The position numbers and the translations under genes are program-made. This document shows, piece by piece, positions 1 to 8,644 of a DNA stretch of 64,000 nucleotides. Every line of letters begins with the position of its first letter. Positions within the stretch are counted from its first letter, which is position 1. Source of the stretch: Mesorhizobium sp. M7A.F.Ca.US.008.03.1.1 (lineage in GTDB: Bacteria > Pseudomonadota > Alphaproteobacteria > Rhizobiales > Rhizobiaceae); assembly GCF_003997495.1 (NCBI RefSeq), contig NZ_RZRU01000001.1, positions 124,001-188,000 of the forward strand, given 5' to 3'. The notes beneath the pieces were generated by a model, which was given only the letters and a program-made list of their open reading frames with translations, had not been told where the DNA came from and ran no database searches.

Positions 1-1056
1 GCCTTGGTGATGGCTGTTGCAGTCAGGGCAGGCGGGCTGTCGGCAGACGAAGGTTCGCTGGGCGTCAGGATACTCGTCGGAGCGCTTTCGAGTGCGATTA
101 TGTTCATCACCATTTTCGTGGTGCTCGACCACGCCGAGGCGGTGGCTCGGCGTGTAGGAGAGCCCTACGGCACATTGGTGCTGACTTTTGCCGTCACGGC
201 AATCGAGGTGTCGATCATCGTTTCCATGATGCTGCATGGAGAGAACAACCCTACGCTTGCACGTGAGTCCGTCTTTTCAACGGTGATGATTGCATCTACC
301 GGCGTTGTCGGCACGTGTCTTGCGCTTGGCGGCTGGCGTCATCGCAAGCAGGCAATTGTTCGACAAGGGACCAGCGCATATTTGGCGGTTCTGATCGCAC
401 TGACCATCATGACACTTATCCTGCCAACCTACACACAAGCCACGGGGCCGGGCACATTTTCGGCAGCTCAACTTGGCTTTGTGAGCGTGCTTTCGGTGCT
501 GCTTTATGCAAGTTTTGTGTTCGCGCAGACTGTCCGCCATCGAGAAGACTTTATCGAAGGGCAGGCCCGCGACGTTTCGCTGCGGACTGTCCCTCACGAA
601 AGCGTCTTTGCCGGCACATTGCTGCTCTTGATCGGGCTGATTGGCATTGTCATGCTTGCCGAGCAGGTCGCCGCAAGTGTTGAAAATACGCTCGTTGCCT
701 ATCAGGTGACACAGGCTGACAGCATTGTGGGGGCATTGATCGCCGGGCTGGTTTTGATGCCAGAGGCCATTTCGGCGGTTCGCGCTTCACTCAACAACGA
801 GCTGCAACGCGGTTTGAATGTCGCGATGGGTTCCGCTTGCGCCACAATTGGTTTGACAATACCGGCGGTCGCAGCCGCCAGCCTGCTGACGGGCAGAGGG
901 TTAACCCTGGGGCTTCCGGCGACTGACACAGTGCTTTTGATTTTAGCACTTTTCATATGCAACGTGAGCTTTAGCACTGAAAGAACAACATTCTTGACGG
1001 GTGCTGTCCACATCGTGGTATTTCTTACATACTTATTCCTTATATTTGTGCCATGA
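1..1056 (+). CDS. chaA: Ca2+/H+ antiporter, ChaA family (5' end cut by window)
   Basis: Inner-membrane cation/proton exchanger, expected to expel Ca2+ (and Na+/K+) using the proton gradient. The reading frame is open to base 1. About 350 residues are visible against about 366 in E. coli ChaA, and the conserved first helix starts some 20 residues earlier than in that protein, so a short N-terminal piece is probably missing. Both signature repeats of the family are visible: GEPYGTLVL followed by AIEVSII near residues 52-72, and LMPEAISAVRASLNNE followed by a small-residue helix near residues 244-275. About ten hydrophobic segments are present. It converges on the kinase gene downstream. The family call is firm; ion specificity is inferred. 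Confidence 0.88.
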   Translation, partial: ALVMAVAVRAGGLSADEGSLGVRILVGALSSAIMFITIFVVLDHAEAVARRVGEPYGTLVLTFAVTAIEVSIIVSMMLHGENNPTLARESVFSTVMIASTGVVGTCLALGGWRHRKQAIVRQGTSAYLAVLIALTIMTLILPTYTQATGPGTFSAAQLGFVSVLSVLLYASFVFAQTVRHREDFIEGQARDVSLRTVPHESVFAGTLLLLIGLIGIVMLAEQVAASVENTLVAYQVTQADSIVGALIAGLVLMPEAISAVRASLNNELQRGLNVAMGSACATIGLTIPAVAAASLLTGRGLTLGLPATDTVLLILALFICNVSFSTERTTFLTGAVHIVVFLTYLFLIFVP

Positions 1057-1147
1057 AACTTTGACTCAGGCTGGCAATTAGATCCGGTGACGCGACTGGT
1101 CGCTCGAAATCCACCGACAGCGGAAACTGCCGGCGGCACGGGTCACA

Positions 1148-1178
1148 CGGCATCTCCTCGATGTTTCTCGAGATGCCG
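1148..1178. terminator. hairpin between convergent chaA and HWE kinase genes
   Basis: CGGCATCTC (1148-1156) pairs perfectly with GAGATGCCG (1170-1178). It lies in the 155-bp gap between two convergent genes, which suits a shared bidirectional terminator. There is no strong T-run on either side, so this is a candidate only. Confidence 0.35.
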
Positions 1179-1211
1179 TGCTTCTGGGTGAGCAGCCAAG
1201 GTGCCGCTACA

Positions 1212-2264
1212 CTACTCGGTTGATTGCGGGCTAAGGCGGGAGAGTAGTCCGTGAATCGAGAAACGCAGGCCATCCGATGCGAAGACGAGATCAGGAGGCT
1301 CTCCAAACAGGCTGGTCAGTGCGGCGCGCATATAGCGTGTGCCGTATCCTACTCGCGAGTGCTGAACGACCGGCGGTCCTCCCGATTCTGTCCATCTTAG
1401 CGCCAGAACTGGTTCCGAACTCGACGCGATCTTCCATTCCAAATCTATCCTGCCCTCGGGAGAGGACAATCCGCCATATTTGATCGCATTCGTTGCAAGC
1501 TCGTGGAGCGAGAGAGCGAGGGTCGTGCCGGCCTCGCGCGAAAGCAACACCTCGGGCCCTTCAATCGTAATGCCGTGCTGTCCGCTGGAAATGTACGGCG
1601 CGAGGACCGAATTCACGACGTCTGTCAAAGGTACGGCCTCGCCGCCGGCCGCAAATACAGCGGAATGAACATCCGCCAAGGCTCTCAAGCGGCCCTTGAA
1701 GTCTTCGGACAGGCTGGCTGCCGAGGTTGCGCCGCGCCGTGTCATGTCAAAGATTGATACGACTGTTGCGAGGATGTTTTTTACCCGATGATTGAGCTCG
1801 AGGCGCAGCTCGGTTTCCCGCTCAAGGTAATCGCGTACTTCGCGCTGGCGGGCTCTTGTGAGCAGTGCCGACTGTATCCCGCTGATCAGTTCCAACGCGG
1901 CCACGGGACGTTGGTAAAAAATCTGCCGTGAACGTGGCCAGGCAGCGTTCAGGGCCGCCTGGACGCGCACTTGGGGCGCCGCTCGGTCGAGCAGGATCAC
2001 GATGGGTATTTCCGACCAGTTCGGCTGATGCTGAAGGAAACTGGCGACAGTTGCGATGGCCGTGGGGTCCAAGGCTTCATGCGTAACGACCAGCACCCCG
2101 GGAGATAATGCAAGCAGGTTGTTCAAGTCCGCGGGGTCGGCCGCTTGAGCCCGAACACCGCGCTCCTGCAGCAGGGAGGTCGTGTAAGCAGCGTCCTTGC
2201 GGTAGGGCGCCAAAATGAGCACCCAGTCGAGCGTTCCCAGACCGTTGGAATCGGTGCCGCTCAC
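1212..2264 (-). CDS. HWE/HisKA_2-type sensor histidine kinase
   Basis: Cytoplasmic histidine kinase of 350 residues with no membrane segment. Residues 12-135 look like a receiver-type fold without a clear phospho-acceptor site. The H-box NHRVKN (His159) starts a HisKA_2 dimerization region, and HELATNAIKYGGLS is the N-box of the ATPase domain. LRWTESGG supplies the W-x-E motif that defines HWE kinases, a family common in Rhizobiales and often tied to the general stress response. The start codon is GTG (2262-2264), overlapping the stop of the kaiC-like gene as GTGA, so the two proteins are almost certainly translationally coupled. No response regulator lies next to it; its partner is unknown. 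Confidence 0.85.
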   Translation of the reverse strand: MSGTDSNGLGTLDWVLILAPYRKDAAYTTSLLQERGVRAQAADPADLNNLLALSPGVLVVTHEALDPTAIATVASFLQHQPNWSEIPIVILLDRAAPQVRVQAALNAAWPRSRQIFYQRPVAALELISGIQSALLTRARQREVRDYLERETELRLELNHRVKNILATVVSIFDMTRRGATSAASLSEDFKGRLRALADVHSAVFAAGGEAVPLTDVVNSVLAPYISSGQHGITIEGPEVLLSREAGTTLALSLHELATNAIKYGGLSSPEGRIDLEWKIASSSEPVLALRWTESGGPPVVQHSRVGYGTRYMRAALTSLFGEPPDLVFASDGLRFSIHGLLSRLSPQSTE

Positions 2265-3700
2265 GTCTCAGGCAGAGGATTGTAGGCAATGACCGAAACC
2301 CCGGAGCTTGCAATGAAGAGCTCCCGGACATCGAGGTCGTGCGGACCGTGGCGCTTTTTGACGACTGTGATGTTGCGCCTCAACCGTCCCTCGTGCTCAG
2401 CCATGCGAAGTAGAAGCACGGTATCCCCGAGAAAGCTGACATCGACGTCAATCCCGACATTCTGCCCGAGCAATCCATGCTGCGCCACGATGAGCATTGT
2501 CAGCACGTCCGCACGCGCGAGATGTTTCAGGAGAGATTGGATGTCGAGCACCGCCTTTTCGCGGTGGGGAAGTGAATTCAAATAGCCCGTGAAGCTGTCA
2601 ATCACCACCACACGTGTATTGTTGCGGCTGACGACTTGCTGCACGATCTGGCCGAACTCGCCTGGCGAGATTTCGTTCGGGCTAAAATCGTAGATGATCA
2701 GTTGGCCATCCTTGTGGAACTGCCGCAGGTCCATCCCGAGCCCTTCGGAGCGGCGAAAGAAGGTCTCCAACCGCTCCTCGAACAGGAAGAGGGCAACGCT
2801 CTCGCCTCGCTTGAGAGAAGCCGTCGCGTAAAGAGACGACATAGTTGACTTGCCGGTTCCGGACTGACCGATAACCAGTGTTATTGTTCCTGACTCCTGA
2901 CCGCCGCCAAACATCTCGTCGAGAGCCTCGACTCCCGATTTGATCAGTTGCGGCTTGGTCACCTCGGAAGGCGAGCCCGGCACAATCCTTGGAAACACAA
3001 CGACGCCTTCACCCTCGCGAATGGCCATGTCATGATAACCGTCGGCATATGGCACGCCACGCATCTTGCTGACTTCGATCCGCCGGCGCACCGCACCGTA
3101 GTCCTCGAGCGACTTATCGAAGCGGATGACGCCGTGGGCGATGCCCTCGATTTCCTCGCCATTGTGATCGCCGCCACTGGTCTGGGTATCGAGCAAAACA
3201 GCCACAATGCCCCGCCTGGCCAGGAAGGCTTTAAAGCCAATCAGTTCCCGCCTAAACCTTGGCGTATCGCCGGTAATCAGCCGGATTTCGAGCAAGGAAT
3301 CGTAGACGAGTCTGTGCGGTTTGTATTCTTCGATCGCGCGTTCGATCGCCTTGCGCGTCTCATCCAAGCGAAGGTCCGCGGTCTGGAAAATCGTCTGATC
3401 GGCTGCGCCACTCACGGCTTCGGAGGCCGAAAGCTCTTCGACGCGAATTCCATCGAGCGTCCAGCCGTGTGAAGAGGCAATCGCCTGCAGTTCGGAAGCG
3501 GTTTGCGAAAGGCTGACGTAGATGCAGCGTTCACCGGCCGCTACCCCGGCACGCAGAAACTGCAAGGCTGCCGTGGTTTTGCCTGCGCCGGGATCGCCCT
3601 GCACGATATAAAAGTTCGAGGCAGGCAGTCCACCGCGAAGAATTTCGTCCAAGCCGGCGATACCGGAACTTACAACGGGCTGCTTTTTTCGCTCGGCCAT
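2261..3700 (-). CDS. KaiC-like double-domain RecA-fold ATPase
   Basis: A duplicated KaiC-type ATPase of 479 residues from the preferred ATG at 3700, which has an AGGGG ribosome site 8 bases upstream; in-frame ATGs at 3745 and 3787 lack good sites. Domain 1 has Walker A GDPGAGKT (residues 35-42) and domain 2 has GQSGTGKS (278-285). The region matching the autophosphorylation loop of cyanobacterial KaiC reads VSFLGDT where KaiC has ISTITDT, so the Ser431 position is kept and Thr432 is Phe. No kaiA or kaiB is present. The GTGA overlap with an HWE kinase suggests that this ATPase signals through, or is read by, that kinase, as proposed for KaiC-histidine kinase pairs in other alphaproteobacteria. 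A circadian role is not implied. Confidence 0.85.
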   Translation of the reverse strand: MAERKKQPVVSSGIAGLDEILRGGLPASNFYIVQGDPGAGKTTAALQFLRAGVAAGERCIYVSLSQTASELQAIASSHGWTLDGIRVEELSASEAVSGAADQTIFQTADLRLDETRKAIERAIEEYKPHRLVYDSLLEIRLITGDTPRFRRELIGFKAFLARRGIVAVLLDTQTSGGDHNGEEIEGIAHGVIRFDKSLEDYGAVRRRIEVSKMRGVPYADGYHDMAIREGEGVVVFPRIVPGSPSEVTKPQLIKSGVEALDEMFGGGQESGTITLVIGQSGTGKSTMSSLYATASLKRGESVALFLFEERLETFFRRSEGLGMDLRQFHKDGQLIIYDFSPNEISPGEFGQIVQQVVSRNNTRVVVIDSFTGYLNSLPHREKAVLDIQSLLKHLARADVLTMLIVAQHGLLGQNVGIDVDVSFLGDTVLLLRMAEHEGRLRRNITVVKKRHGPHDLDVRELFIASSGVSVIAYNPLPET

Positions 3701-3984
3701 TCCGCCCCTAGTCTCCAACAGAAATGTCAGCCCGTCATTGGGCATCAATAATGTAGAACGGTTGGACCGCTTGGCCACCTGGCCCATGTAAACATCGATT
3801 TCCTGGAGCTAATTCTAGTAATCGGCGCGCTGCTGGGAGGCAAGTAGATCTCCTTGAAATGCGGGACGAAGTTCGGATGCACACCGATGCGAGATCCACC
3901 ACATGCCCGTCGGCACCAATTCATTTGATTTAGCGTGGAACCATAAGGGGACGGCGGCGGTTTTCTCCCGTTGCAACGAAATAA

Positions 3985-5913
3985 ATGGACTGGGGAATGG
4001 TTCAAGGGACCTTTAATCCAGCCGATGAGGATCGCTACCGCGTTCTCGTCCAGGCCGTTAGCAATTACGCGATCTACATGCTGGACCCTTCCGGGATCGT
4101 GACGAGCTGGAACGCGGGCGCCGAGCGGTTCAAAGGCTATGCTTCCCGCGAGATCATTGGCCAGCATTTCTCCCGGTTTTACACACCGGAGGATCGGGAC
4201 TCCGGCCTGCCAGCGCGTGCTCTGGAGACAGCAGCCCGTGAGGGCAAGTTCGAGAGCGAAGGCTGGCGGGTCCGAAGCGATGGGAATCGTTTCTGGGCTC
4301 ATATTGTGATCGATCCCATCCGCGATCCAGGCGGCAAACTGGCCGGCTTTGCCAAAGTCACCCGTGATCTGACCGAACAAAAGAAAGCGGAGGAGGAACT
4401 CCGCAAAAGCCAGGAGCAGTTTCAACGTCTGGTCCAAGGCGTCACGGACTACGCGATCTATATGCTCGATCCACAAGGGATAATCACGAGCTGGAACTCA
4501 GGCGCCGAGCGTATCAAAGGCTATTCGGCGGACGAAATCATCGGGAAGCATTTTTCCCAATTCTATACGCCCGAGGATCGCGAGCGAGGCGGTCCGCAAA
4601 GCGCGCTGGAGACCGCCGCGCGTGAGGGTCGAGTTGAGCGGGAAGGTTGGCGCATTCGCAAGGATGGCACCGCGTTCTGGTCCCACGTGGTCATCGACTC
4701 AATACGGCACGACAATGGCGAGCTTCTGGGTTTTGCGAAGATTACCCGCGACATCACAGAGCGAAAGAAGGCGCAGGAGTCACTGGATCAGGCACGTGAG
4801 GCCCTTTTTCATTCACAGAAAATGGACGCGATCGGCAAGCTGACGGGCGGCGTGGCTCACGACTTCAACAATCTGCTGATGGCGGTTCTGGGCAGTCTTG
4901 AACTCCTTCGCAAACGGCTGCCCGACGATCCACAGCTGTTGCGTCTCCTCGACAATGCCGTGCTCGGTGCGCAACGGGGCGCCTCGTTGACGCAGCGCAT
5001 GCTGGCTTTTGCGCGGCGACAGCAACTCGATCCAAGACCCGTTGACATAATTAGCTTGATACAGGGAATGAAGGAGTTGCTAGAGCGATCGCTGGGCTCT
5101 AGGGCGAGTATACAGACAAAATTTCCGCTTTCCCTCAATCACGTCATGATTGATGAGAGCCAAATCGAACTCGCATTGCTGAATCTATGCGTTAACGCCA
5201 GGGATGCCATGCCTGACGGGGGAACGATCTTGATTTCCGCCCGGCAGGAACGGATTGGTGAAAGGCATGGCGCTAGCTTGGCGCCAGGCAAATATGTCTG
5301 CCTCTCAATAATGGACAGCGGCGAAGGAATGGACGAGGAAACGCTTGCCCGCGCGACGGAACCGTTCTTCACCACAAAAGGAGTTGGCAAAGGGACGGGA
5401 CTGGGTCTGTCGATGGTGCACGGGATGATGGAACAGATGGGCGGGCGCCTGGTTCTGATGAGCCGCAAGGGAGCAGGCACGACTGCGGAAATGTGGCTGC
5501 CAGTGGCCGCCGCGACATCAGATCGCGCGCGGGAGCAGGAGGCCCTCAGCCCAAAAGCCGCCGAGGCTGCCTCTCTCCGGATTCTAGCAGTGGACGACGA
5601 CGTTCTAGTGCTGTTGAACACCGCTGCGATGCTTGAGGATCTTGGGCATGCCGTTACCGAGGCGCATTCGGCGGCAGCAGCCCTTGACCTGCTGGAGGAG
5701 CAGCCGTTCGACCTCGTCATAACGGACCATGCGATGCCAAAGATGACCGGCCTGCAGCTATCGGACGCAATCAAAAACAAGTGGCCGAAAATCCCCGTCA
5801 TTATAGCGACGGGCTATGCCGAATTACCGGGCGCTCGCGAGATGAACGTTCTCAGCAAGCCGTTCACGGAAAAAGAACTGGCGAGCTCGATAGCTTCTAT
5901 TGGTCGTATTTAG
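3985..5913 (+). CDS. PAS-PAS hybrid histidine kinase with C-terminal receiver
   Basis: Soluble hybrid sensor kinase of 642 residues. Two near-duplicate PAS domains (about 10-130 and 145-265) share the YAIYMLDP...GAER.KGY pattern, evidence of an internal duplication. HisKA follows with GGVAHDFNN (phospho-acceptor His292), then a HATPase domain with NLCVNARDAMPDGG and GKGTGLGLSMVHG. A receiver domain closes the protein (from about residue 530), with phospho-acceptor Asp581 in VITDHAMP and the conserved Lys in LSKPF. PAS domains of this type usually bind haem, flavin or small ligands; the ligand here is unknown. It is divergent from the kaiC-like/HWE operon, with a 284-bp gap. It has no transmembrane segment, so it senses an internal signal. 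Confidence 0.9.
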   Translation: MDWGMVQGTFNPADEDRYRVLVQAVSNYAIYMLDPSGIVTSWNAGAERFKGYASREIIGQHFSRFYTPEDRDSGLPARALETAAREGKFESEGWRVRSDGNRFWAHIVIDPIRDPGGKLAGFAKVTRDLTEQKKAEEELRKSQEQFQRLVQGVTDYAIYMLDPQGIITSWNSGAERIKGYSADEIIGKHFSQFYTPEDRERGGPQSALETAAREGRVEREGWRIRKDGTAFWSHVVIDSIRHDNGELLGFAKITRDITERKKAQESLDQAREALFHSQKMDAIGKLTGGVAHDFNNLLMAVLGSLELLRKRLPDDPQLLRLLDNAVLGAQRGASLTQRMLAFARRQQLDPRPVDIISLIQGMKELLERSLGSRASIQTKFPLSLNHVMIDESQIELALLNLCVNARDAMPDGGTILISARQERIGERHGASLAPGKYVCLSIMDSGEGMDEETLARATEPFFTTKGVGKGTGLGLSMVHGMMEQMGGRLVLMSRKGAGTTAEMWLPVAAATSDRAREQEALSPKAAEAASLRILAVDDDVLVLLNTAAMLEDLGHAVTEAHSAAAALDLLEEQPFDLVITDHAMPKMTGLQLSDAIKNKWPKIPVIIATGYAELPGAREMNVLSKPFTEKELASSIASIGRI

Positions 5914-6292
5914 GTCGCCCGCCCCGCCGAACCTCCGCGAGCCTCGACCTTCCTTCGCGAGCAGTCATTGGTCGCGTTGACAACAATGCGCTTGGCGTTT
6001 CGGCCGCCCTTTTTTCAGCAGTGTCAGGTTGAGAGCACCGTTCTTGCACGCGCACGCCACCTGCAGCCTGCTGTCTGGGTGTCGGCTCTCAGGCATTGGC
6101 GACACTAACCTCAACGACCGAGATGAGGCGCAAAGCTCCCATCCAAGGCCGTGCCTATCCAAGTCGTCATTGGGGAGACCTGACGGGTCTCTTGCACCAA
6201 CCACCTCAGGCGCGGGCCACGGCCCGCGCCTTCGTATTCAATCTTCCAAAGCTCAGTCCTTCTCGAACACCCGCGGCCCGGAAGCCAACGCC
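5914..6292. other. gene-poor spacer with a terminator-like block
   Basis: No supported gene is seen between the hybrid kinase and the LysR gene. The right part (6209-6267) holds a perfect hairpin and a remnant of a gene 3' end, described separately. The rest shows no recognisable domain on either strand. Confidence 0.5.
6209..6267 (-). repeat. FEKD-stop plus hairpin block, copy A
   Basis: Read on the minus strand, this block encodes the gene ending VFEKD-stop and then a hairpin with a perfect 10-bp stem (GGCGCGGGCC at 6209-6218 pairing with GGCCCGCGCC at 6221-6230). The same arrangement, ending IFEKD-stop, forms the true 3' end and terminator of the aquaporin gene at 13598-13659. The frame here differs from that of the LysR gene just upstream, so the FEKD tail looks like the leftover end of a lost gene whose terminator was retained. 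Confidence 0.6.
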
Positions 6293-7201
6293 TCACTCCG
6301 CGGATTTGAGATGATCGATGAAGGCGCGCAGCTTCGGCAGGATTTGGCGTTTGCCGGGATGATAGAGGAAGACGCCCGGCGTCGTGGCGGCGACGCCGTC
6401 CAGCACCGATCTGAGTTTTCCCTGGGCTATCGGGCCTTCGGCGACGGGTCGCGGCACCTGTGCCAGCCCGATGCCCTGCATCGCGGCCCCGAGCAACGTC
6501 GGGTAGTCGTGCGCGATCAGCGGGCCTGAGACCATCGCCTCGATCGTCCCGTTGCCGTCGGCGAAAGACCAGGGCGCGATGGCGCCGTTCGAACGGCGCA
6601 AGCGCAGGCAGGCGTGGTGGCGCAGATCCTCGACATGCTCGGGGCGACCGTGGCGCTCGAGATAGTCCAGACTGCCGACGACCACGAACGGGAACGACGG
6701 CGTCAACCGCACAGCGACCATGTCGGGCGCGATGAACTGGCCAAGGCGGATGCCGGCATCGAACCCGCCAGCCGCGAGATCGACCATCTCGTCGCTCGCG
6801 GCGATCTCCAGTTCGATCTCCGGATAGGCCTGGCAGAACGACGCGATCATCGGCTCCAGGATCAACGGCACGACGGCGCGGGGTACGGACAGGCGCAGCA
6901 GCCCGGTCGGCCGTTGGCCGACGTCACGCGCGGCCTCGCCTGCCGCGACGATCTCCTCGAAGGCGGGGCCTGCACGGTCGAGGAACCGCTGACCAGCCTC
7001 GGTCAACCCAACGCTTCGCGTCGTGCGGACGAACAGCGCCGCACCCATGCGGGCCTCCAGCGTGCGCACCGCCTGGCTCACGGCGGACGGCGTCACGCCG
7101 AGATCGGCGGCCGCACGGCGGAAGTTGCGGCGCCTGGCAACCGCCAGGAACACCTCGACGCCCTCCAGCGCACCGTGTCGGACTGTGTAGTTCTGCTTCA
7201 T
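6293..7201 (-). CDS. LysR-family transcriptional regulator
   Basis: A 302-residue LysR-type regulator. The N-terminal winged helix-turn-helix (about residues 14-75) shows FRRAAADLGVTPSAVSQAVRTLE, and a linker helix leads into the periplasmic-binding-protein-like effector domain, which contains PRAVVPLILEPMI and the typical LRLRR...W.F segment. Its length is normal. It is divergent from the membrane protein at 7304, the usual arrangement for a LysR regulator and its target, with a perfect short inverted repeat in the gap (7223-7235). The effector is unknown. Confidence 0.9.
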   Translation of the reverse strand: MKQNYTVRHGALEGVEVFLAVARRRNFRRAAADLGVTPSAVSQAVRTLEARMGAALFVRTTRSVGLTEAGQRFLDRAGPAFEEIVAAGEAARDVGQRPTGLLRLSVPRAVVPLILEPMIASFCQAYPEIELEIAASDEMVDLAAGGFDAGIRLGQFIAPDMVAVRLTPSFPFVVVGSLDYLERHGRPEHVEDLRHHACLRLRRSNGAIAPWSFADGNGTIEAMVSGPLIAHDYPTLLGAAMQGIGLAQVPRPVAEGPIAQGKLRSVLDGVAATTPGVFLYHPGKRQILPKLRAFIDHLKSAE

Positions 7202-7222
7202 AGGTTGTTGTGACTACAGCGG

Positions 7223-7235
7223 ATAGTCGAACTAT
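7223..7235. promoter_or_regulatory. candidate LysR operator
   Basis: ATAGT-CGA-ACTAT is a perfect inverted repeat in the 102-bp gap between the divergent LysR and membrane protein genes, 22 bases from the LysR start. It resembles the AT-rich dyads of LysR boxes, although the T-N11-A spacing is not exact. Confidence 0.4.
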
Positions 7236-7303
7236 GAAAGCGGGCTTAGATGTAACCGACTGAAGCTGGGGCGGGTGAACCACAGCTGCTGACAGGAGGC
7301 CAG

Positions 7304-7828
7304 ATGTCCACGGAAATGGTGTTCCAAACCCATCTCGTTCTAGGCTACGTCGCGTGGCTGCTTTGCTTCGGCGCATACGGTCTGCCGTGGCTGAGCTCAA
7401 TGGACCGGGTCGCGGCGCAACGTGCTATCGCCACCCTGCACAGTTTCCGCTTCTTCGGGCTCGTCTTCATCCTGCCGGGCGTCGTAAGCCCCGATCTCCC
7501 AGCCGGCTTCGCCGTGTTCGCTGCCTATGGTGACTTTGCAACAGGGCTGCTGGCCATGCTGGCGCTGCTCACGGTGAGGCTACCGCGGCTCTTCTGGCTG
7601 TTGGTCGTCGCCTTCAATCTCGTCGGCACGGTCGAGCTCGTCGTCGACTATTACCACGCCATCCAGGTCGGCCTGCCCGAACGTGCGGAGCTGCTGGGTG
7701 CCGCCTATGCGATCCCGATCATCTACGTGCCGCTGCTGATGATCACCCACATCGCCGCATTCTATTTTCTGCTGCGTCCTCACCAGAACGCGACGCGAGC
7801 CATCGCAGACGGCGCGACCGCTTCCTAG
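7304..7828 (+). CDS. hypothetical multi-pass membrane protein
   Basis: A 174-residue hydrophobic protein with about five predicted membrane segments (near residues 8-28, 48-68, 70-98, 100-122 and 138-160) and a polar C-terminus rich in Ala, Thr and Asp. I recognise no catalytic or transport motif. A purine-rich CAGGAGG lies just before the ATG. It is divergent from the LysR gene and is the likely target of that regulator; the function cannot be assigned. Confidence 0.75.
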   Translation: MSTEMVFQTHLVLGYVAWLLCFGAYGLPWLSSMDRVAAQRAIATLHSFRFFGLVFILPGVVSPDLPAGFAVFAAYGDFATGLLAMLALLTVRLPRLFWLLVVAFNLVGTVELVVDYYHAIQVGLPERAELLGAAYAIPIIYVPLLMITHIAAFYFLLRPHQNATRAIADGATAS

Positions 7829-7855
7829 AGCATCCGGAGGGGCCGTTTTCGGTTC

Positions 7856-8530
7856 CTAACGCCGTCCGCCCCGTATCTCCGTCGGCCGCGGCGCCGTGCC
7901 GGGTTCCTGGACAAGCGGTCCGAGCAGTACTTCTCCGAACAGCGGCTGGTAGCGGCGGCGCACGGCCGGGTCTTCCTTGAAGGACAGTGCGTACTGGCCG
8001 ATCTGGTGAAAATAGGTGATGCGCGCCCGCACGATGCTCTCGTCTTCCGAATAGCCCATGGCGCGGAACGACCGGATGAGCAGCGCGATGCGCAGATCGT
8101 CGATATCCTTGACTTCCTGAGCGAGCTTTTTCGACGTCCGCGACCAATCGCGCACGGCCAGGTCGAGCAGGGGACTGAAAGGGGCTTCATCCACCCAGAC
8201 ATGCACGATGTCGGTGAAGAATTGCAGGCCGTCTATGTCGTGGATCTCGCGCATTGCCCAGAACGGCGCGCAGTTGCTGTTTCGCCATTCCTGCAACAGG
8301 CCGCCACGCAGGTCCGCCAGGCTGGCAAAATGGAAATAGAAGCTGCCGCGCGTGACCTTCAGTTGCTGCGCCAGGCGGTCGATCTTGACCTCGCCGATGC
8401 CACGCTTTTCCAGCACCTTGCGCGCCGCCGCGATCCAGGCCTCCCGGCTCAGCGTCTGCCGCGCCGCTTTTGATCGCACCGCCGGTCGAGGCGGTTTTTT
8501 CGTTTTCGCCAGCGCGCCTTTCCCGTTCAT
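7856..8530 (-). CDS. TetR-family transcriptional regulator
   Basis: A regulator of 224 residues from the ATG at 8530 (an in-frame start at 8608 would add 26 unconserved residues). A basic Pro/Lys-rich leader of about 25 residues precedes the TetR helix-turn-helix, visible as SREAWIAAARKVLEKRGIGE followed by QLKVTRGSFYFHF. The C-terminal ligand domain is typical in size. It sits downstream of, and on the same strand as, the nucleoside hydrolase gene. It is the best local candidate to bind the palindrome at 9652-9665 and control the divergent hydrolase and oxygenase/ABC units; that link is inferred. Confidence 0.85.
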   Translation of the reverse strand: MNGKGALAKTKKPPRPAVRSKAARQTLSREAWIAAARKVLEKRGIGEVKIDRLAQQLKVTRGSFYFHFASLADLRGGLLQEWRNSNCAPFWAMREIHDIDGLQFFTDIVHVWVDEAPFSPLLDLAVRDWSRTSKKLAQEVKDIDDLRIALLIRSFRAMGYSEDESIVRARITYFHQIGQYALSFKEDPAVRRRYQPLFGEVLLGPLVQEPGTAPRPTEIRGGRR

Positions 8531-8644
8531 GAGATTCGAGACCTTCGTCGCCGCGCGCAACGCGCAAGGCCGATTCGCCAATCGAACCGACCCCTGCCTG
8601 CTTCGCAATTCTCCGTGTCACCGTCTATCGCTGAACACGCATTT

